From the NCBI RefSeq assembly GCF_954871325.1, contig NC_088775.1, forward strand, positions 73,075,561 through 73,139,560: a DNA stretch of 64,000 bases, given 5' to 3'. Shown here in pieces: positions 59,106 through 64,000 of this stretch. The DNA comes from Gordionus sp. m RMFG-2023 (lineage: Eukaryota; Nematomorpha; Gordioida; Chordodea; Parachordodidae). Below the pieces are notes generated by a model. The model saw only the letters and a list, made by a program, of their open reading frames with translations. It was not told the origin of the DNA and made no database searches. The stretch's first letter is position 1. Each line of letters starts with the position of its first letter. The translations under genes were made by a program, and so were the position numbers.

Positions 59106-61327
59106 AAATTTCAGGTCCGTGAAGTTGGCGGAACGACTTGAGGAACAATTAACAAAATCTATGCCAATATTTAGAGTCTTAATTGATCTTCGAACCAGAC
59201 ATCAGCGGAAACAATGGCTAATGAGTTATAAGTAAAATAAGGAATGTGTGAATTTTGAAGGTGGTGGACGACTTGAGGATGAATTACCGAAACTTATACC
59301 ATTTTGTAGCCCGTTAATTGATCTTCTATCCGGAAAAAAATAAAAATGATCATGTTTTGAAGGCAATTATTTAGTATTTAATATGTACGTTAATAATCTC
59401 CAAACCGGATATCGGTATCACTAACTTTAATGGAGTTGAACCGTTCGTGAGTTAGAAGCAATATAGAAAGGTTTTGGCATTTTGCCAAAATTTAAAATTC
59501 GAACAATCATAAGCCAATATTTAGTGCCTAAATTGATCCTCCGAATTCTTCAAACGGAATGCCATAAGAATTAAAGGAAAGTGAGATATCAACAAAATAT
59601 TAAAAGTGTGAATTTTTGAAGCTGGCGGAACGACTTGAGGATCAACCGAAACTTATACCATTGTGTAGCTCGTTAATTGATCTTCTATCCAGAAAGAAGT
59701 GAAATGAACTGAGTTATGAGCAAAATAAGAAAGTGTTGGCACTTTGCCAAAACCGAAAGTAAAAAAAACATGTTTTGAAACACCGGATATCGGTATCACT
59801 AACCGCAACCGATTTATAACTGTTTTAAAAACGTGAAGTTAATGGATTTTTTTTAAAAAGTGAGAATCAATTACCCAAAATTGTGCCAAAATGTAGAGTG
59901 TTAATTGATCCTCCAGATACTTTAAAGTGCCCTAATGAACCGTTCGTGAGTTATAGGCAAAACAGAAAGGTTTTGGCATTATACCAAAATTTAAAATTCA
60001 AGCAAACATCTTTTAGTTAAAGCCAATATTTAGTGCCTTAATTGATCCTCATAATTCTTCAAAAATAATGTTAACAAAATAAAGAAAATGTGAATTTTGA
60101 CTGGCGGAACGATTTGAGGATCAATTACCGAGGAGTTATGAGCAAAATAAGAAAGTGTCTAGTAATTTGCCAAAACCGAAAATATATAAGATGGTTCTGA
60201 AACTTAAAAATTATCTAGTATTCAATATGTAAGTTAATAATCTCCAAACAGAATATCGGTATCACTAACCGTAAACTTGTTATAACCGTTTTAAAAACGG
60301 GAAGCTGGCGGAGCGACTTGAGGATCAATACCAAAACTTATACCATTGTGTAGCCCGTTGATTGATCCTAATTGATCTTGTATCCGGAAAACAGCGAAAT
60401 AAACTGTTAATGAGTTATAATCAAAATAAGAAAGTGTTGGCACTTTGCCAAAACCTAAAATAAAAAAGATTTTGTTTTGAATGGCAATTACTTAGTATTC
60501 AATATGTTCGTTAATAATCTCCAAACCGGATATCGGTATTACTAATCATAACCGAGTTATAACCATTGTTTTCAAAACGTGAAGTTAGCGGAATTATTTT
60601 TAGAAAGTGAGATCCAATTATCGAAAATCATGCCAAAGTGTATTGCGTTATTTGATCCTCCAGAATCTTTAAACCATATACCAGTGGAATGAACCCTTCG
60701 TGAGTTATGAGCAAAATAGAAAAGTTTTGGAATTTTGTCAAAATTTAATTGAGCATCAACAATAAATATTTCAAGGTCAAATTTATACCTGACAAATTAT
60801 GAATGCAATAAAGATGAAACTTATATCATTTTTTAGTGTTCCGTTGATATAAAAAAAAGAAAAAGTGATCACGCTTGAGAATTATATTATCTTTTACCAA
60901 ATGGAGTTGGACTTGTATTTTTATAAATAACTTTTTTAGTCGTTTTGATATTTTCTAGAGAAGAGCTTCGATATAATTGTTCATATCTATCTATAGAAAC
61001 ATAATATTATGATAAGCAGAGGATGAAAAATCCTATGAGGTTCGGAAATAGGGATTTCAGGATTTCTATCTGCAGTATACTTGTAGAAATTTATAATGTA
61101 ACTCTACATACCGAGTAGGGTTTCGGCTTCATAGAGTTAAGCCCTTCTCGGTAAGTAGAAGAGTTAGAGAGTCAATTTCTAGATGTCTTTTCTATCTGTT
61201 TTGTATACTGAAGTATTTAATGCCTACAAATATGGTCTTTGGATTAAGGTCTTCAACCGTTATTAAAATAAACGCTTGTAGTTAGTGATTTGAATTTGGA
61301 TATAACTCGGTTACGGTTAGTGATACC
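59106..61327. repeat. Complex satellite with ~150-bp monomers in higher-order blocks
   Basis: Recurring boxes: ggcggaacgacttgaggatc, gaaacttataccattgtgta, gcccgttaattgatcttcta, tgagttatgagcaaaataag, gtgttggcactttgccaaaa, and ccggatatcggtatcactaa (about 59401, 59780, 60245 and 60523). Blocks of roughly 280-470 bp recur in similar order, so the array is of higher order. By 61290-61327 the sequence (actcggttacggttagtgat) is in reverse orientation relative to the others. No coding. Confidence 0.8.
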
Positions 61328-62507
61328 CAAAGGCGTAGCCAGGATTTTCATAAGGGGGGGGGGAAATTAAAAAATTACTGGGGGCTTCGTCCCCAGACCC
61401 CCTTTTGGGCGGGCCTTCTGCCCGCTTTTCCGCGGCCTTCGGCCAGGTTACTTTAGTCTATATATAGTCATAAAATATTTTTACAAATTTTAATAAAAAA
61501 AATAATAATCACAAATATGAAATATATTTTTATTAGTTTATATAAAATAAAAATATAATAAATTACTTGTATTGTATATACCTTAATATAAGAGCATGGT
61601 AATAATTTATTCCAAAACAATTATAAGAAATTTATTTATAAAAAGTAAGTAGACATATAGTTGATTTTACTCTATTATATAGAATTAGTTAAAAAAAACT
61701 AGGTAAAATTCCACTTTTACAGACATATTTGACAGTTAGAGAATATATTACAGTTAATAATTTAACAAATTTTACTAATCAATGCTCTTGATATTAAATA
61801 TAGCAACAATTTGCATTCAATTATTTAACGCCATCTATTTATTTTAAGTAAAAATAATACTAAAATTTAATCTTCATATTATTCATCCCACTATGTCTTA
61901 AGATATTTTCTGTTGTCCTTATCAATATTTTAGTTTTCTGTAAAATATATAATTCGCTATATTGGTAAAAATTACTTGATTGTCATTTGATAATTAGATA
62001 TACTGTAAATCTACGACATATAATATTCCACTGTTTGTATTGTGCTTTAATATTTTTTTAATTTATGATTTAATTTTATCAATAGTTTTATAATTATATT
62101 TTACTTTTATTAAGATAAATAAATTAAAATTACTCACTTTATAAAAAATTATATTTGATATATTATATTATTTAGTAATTTTATGGATCTATTATTAATA
62201 ATTATAATACATTTCACTTCTGTCTTAAGACTTATCTTTGGCTTATATTCCATTTATTAAAAACATTTTTGGTTCATTATATATTATAAATTATGATGAA
62301 TAGTTTTATAAAAAAATATCAACTTTTACATTCTTTCTTTCAAATTATTATTTAAGATATATGCATACATATTTAAGGGTCAGGGAGTGGGGGAGGACTA
62401 AGGGGGATATTTTTTATTAGCTAAAAATGATATTTACAAAAAGTGATAAATTTCTGAAGGGGGGGGGAATTTCTCCTTACCCCCCCCCCCCCCTGTCTAC
62501 GCCTATG
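61328..62507. mobile_element. DNA transposon / large MITE, 1180 bp, 9-bp target duplication
   Basis: Ends CAAAGGCGTAGCCAGG and, mirrored, CATAGGCGTAGACAGG. Flanks AGTGATACC at 61319-61327 and 62508-62516. Poly-G/poly-C arms lie just inside. A GC-rich hairpin-like stretch (gggggcttcgtccccagacc, gcgggccttctgcccgcttt) follows the left end; the core is AT-rich and non-coding. The duplication could be read as 8 bp plus one chance base, so hAT or another superfamily remains possible. Confidence 0.85.
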
Positions 62508-62604
62508 AGTGATACCGAAATAATACCATTAGTAAGGTATTGAAATAATACCATCAGGTATTTTAGAACTATCATTAAAGAGATATACTTGCTTGATGGG
62601 GAAT
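62508..62604. repeat. Satellite remainder right of the 1.2-kb transposon
   Basis: Continues agtgataccgaaataatacc, joining the satellite broken at 61327, up to the start of the next hAT element. Confidence 0.6.
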
Positions 62605-64000
62605 CAGGCGCGTACGCAGTAGGGGGGCAACCCCCCCCCCCCTAAAGCCAAAAAATGCAGATGCCGGATATATTTATCAAAAATATTATTGTTTTTATTA
62701 ATTTATATTAATTTATATTTGTTAATATTTATTCCTATCTCATATTAAATATTGTTGCATGTGCGCTATGATTTTATTACTTACTAAAATGATTTATATT
62801 TAAAATGTCAGTTAAACTATTATATACTTAAATAATATATATTTAAAAGTTCAAATATATATCTTAAGGCAACAGAATATATATAAACAAATATATATTT
62901 TTATTTGAATCACTTTTTTTCTGATATAGAATGACTTGTATTGTTTTTTCTTTTTATAAATTAGATAAATAAAATATCAAATGACTATAATAACCATTCT
63001 AGATTAAATATTCAAGCCTTATAAATTCATTTCATTAGCCTATATTACATCCTGTGCGACCATTCTAATAACCATTCTACTTTAAATATTAGCCTTATAA
63101 TTATCCTTTTTTCTCATTAAATATATATTTAATTACATTTATTATCACATTCATCTACTAAGTTATTTTATCAATAAATTCGATATCAAGTTTTCCGGCA
63201 TAATATTTACTTTATTTTCAAATTTTTATTGGCGTAATATTTATCTAGCATTTTCAAATTTCTAGTCAAATGATAATTATTTCTTAAACTTCTTGGAGAA
63301 AAAAATTGCAACTTTGTCGAGATAGACTCTCTGCCATCAAGCAGTAACAGCTTTTATGGAGTTAGAAGAGCCGATTATTTGCTATTACTGAAATATCACA
63401 ATGGCCTGAAAGAAATATTTCCTCAGAAGCAAGAAAATTATTGGATTCAATGCTTATTCCAAATTTTTTTTCTCATTAGAATATATTATTTAATTTGACA
63501 ACTATTTTATGTAATACTTTTCAAAAACATGACATTGACTTGATTAAGAATAGCGGAGAGCATTTTATTAGAACTCAAGGATATTAGGCAAATGTTGATG
63601 AAGAATTTCATAATGTTATTGTTGAGTCAAAAGCAAAGCTATATGTGTTTAATATTTGTCTCTCTCGACTTGCAGCAAGGCAAGCTCATCGTTAAAACAT
63701 TAATATAGGATCAGTAGAAGGGCATATCTATATATTTATATCATAGATATATTTATAACCTAAATAAATGAATGGTTTTTAATTCATCATGCAACACTTA
63801 CCAATCTGAAAATTTTACTTCCACAAAAGCCTTCCCAAAACCTTTTTCAGATGGTGATAGAAAAAAAATATTTGTTAGATTTTTATCATGAAGATGTTAA
63901 AGTATCTTATGATGCCTTATTAGTTGAATAACTATGTTTATAAGATTAACTATGGATGACATAGTCCCAAAAAATACCAAACACATTTTAGATTATATTC
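62605..64000 (+). mobile_element. hAT transposon, left part, runs off the window
   Basis: CAGGCGCGTACGCAGTAGGG followed by poly-C (about 62631-62643) is a typical hAT/ZMYM-type terminus with G/C runs. A decayed transposase follows from about 63300. The right end lies beyond the window. Confidence 0.75.
63305..63990 (+). pseudogene. hAT transposase (ZMYM1/DUF4371-type), decayed and truncated by the window edge
   Basis: Plus-strand blocks in shifting frames: LCRDRLSAIKQ (the family's LCxTRWxxRxxAI segment), ITEISQWPERNISSEARKLL, NTFQKHDIDLI, NVDEEFHNVIVESKAKLYVF, then CLSRLAARQAHR, which matches the conserved PRxxxRQTHRxNI motif that precedes the hAT C-terminal half. Several stops and frameshifts. 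The N-terminal zinc finger is absent between the TIR and this point. It belongs to the same broad group as, but a different family from, the element at 37479. Confidence 0.8.

Noticed and set aside
61080-61170. Structured-looking stretch (taccgagtagggtttcggct ... cccttctcggta) considered as a small RNA gene
   Set aside because: A stem is possible, but no promoter boxes, Sm site or known RNA family pattern was recognised.

Overview
The window reads as gene-poor, very AT-rich nuclear DNA of an invertebrate animal. Two intact host genes can be read, both spliced with very small introns. LSM6 (30235-30705, minus) has a 40-nt and a 197-nt intron; p23/PTGES3 (57130-58020, plus) has seven introns of 42-47 nt. 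p23 wording (WAQRSDVVYLTVCVEDC, KWKDEDDSE) is of the animal type. The species cannot be named from the sequence. No tRNA, rRNA, operon or CRISPR array was seen. Everything else is mobile DNA and satellites, stacked inside each other.

Layout. 1-5 kb: the minus-strand tail of a non-LTR retrotransposon, several hAT-type ends and a 1-kb terminal-inverted-repeat element (3257-4259). 5.0-9.1 kb: a broken Ty3/gypsy copy. 11.4-15.1 kb: a 134-bp satellite whose fifth unit is split by a 3.0-kb Helitron. 15.1-20.4 kb: an AT-rich repeat split by a second, 4.8-kb Helitron of the same family. 20.4-25.8 kb: another satellite, split by a 4.27-kb gypsy copy with 150-154-bp LTRs and a 5-bp target duplication. 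26.0-27.5 kb: a 120-bp satellite related to the 134-bp one. 28.7-29.3 kb: a hAT element. 30.2-30.7 kb: LSM6. 31.2-33.2 kb: a ~200-bp tandem repeat carrying two hAT-like MITEs. 33.3-34.9 kb: LINE and gypsy fragments. 37.5-39.3 kb: a hAT element with a decayed transposase.

39.4-56.7 kb is the deepest nest. A third, old gypsy copy is split by a 13-kb terminal-inverted-repeat element with a 9-bp target duplication (MULE-like). That element has itself received a hAT MITE, a small LTR element with an inverted extra LTR, and a piggyBac element whose transposase keeps its catalytic DDD. In its core lies an unrecognised intron-containing gene piece with a duplicated exon. 57.1-58.0 kb is p23, with a heat-shock-element-like site upstream. 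59.1-62.6 kb is a satellite interrupted by a 1.2-kb DNA transposon, and a hAT transposase remnant runs off the right edge.

Several insertions can be dated relative to each other because the empty site can be read either side or from a neighbouring repeat unit: both Helitrons, gypsy copy 2, the 13-kb element and several hATs. The two host genes act in unrelated pathways (U6 snRNP/mRNA decay, and Hsp90 co-chaperoning); nothing suggests they work together.
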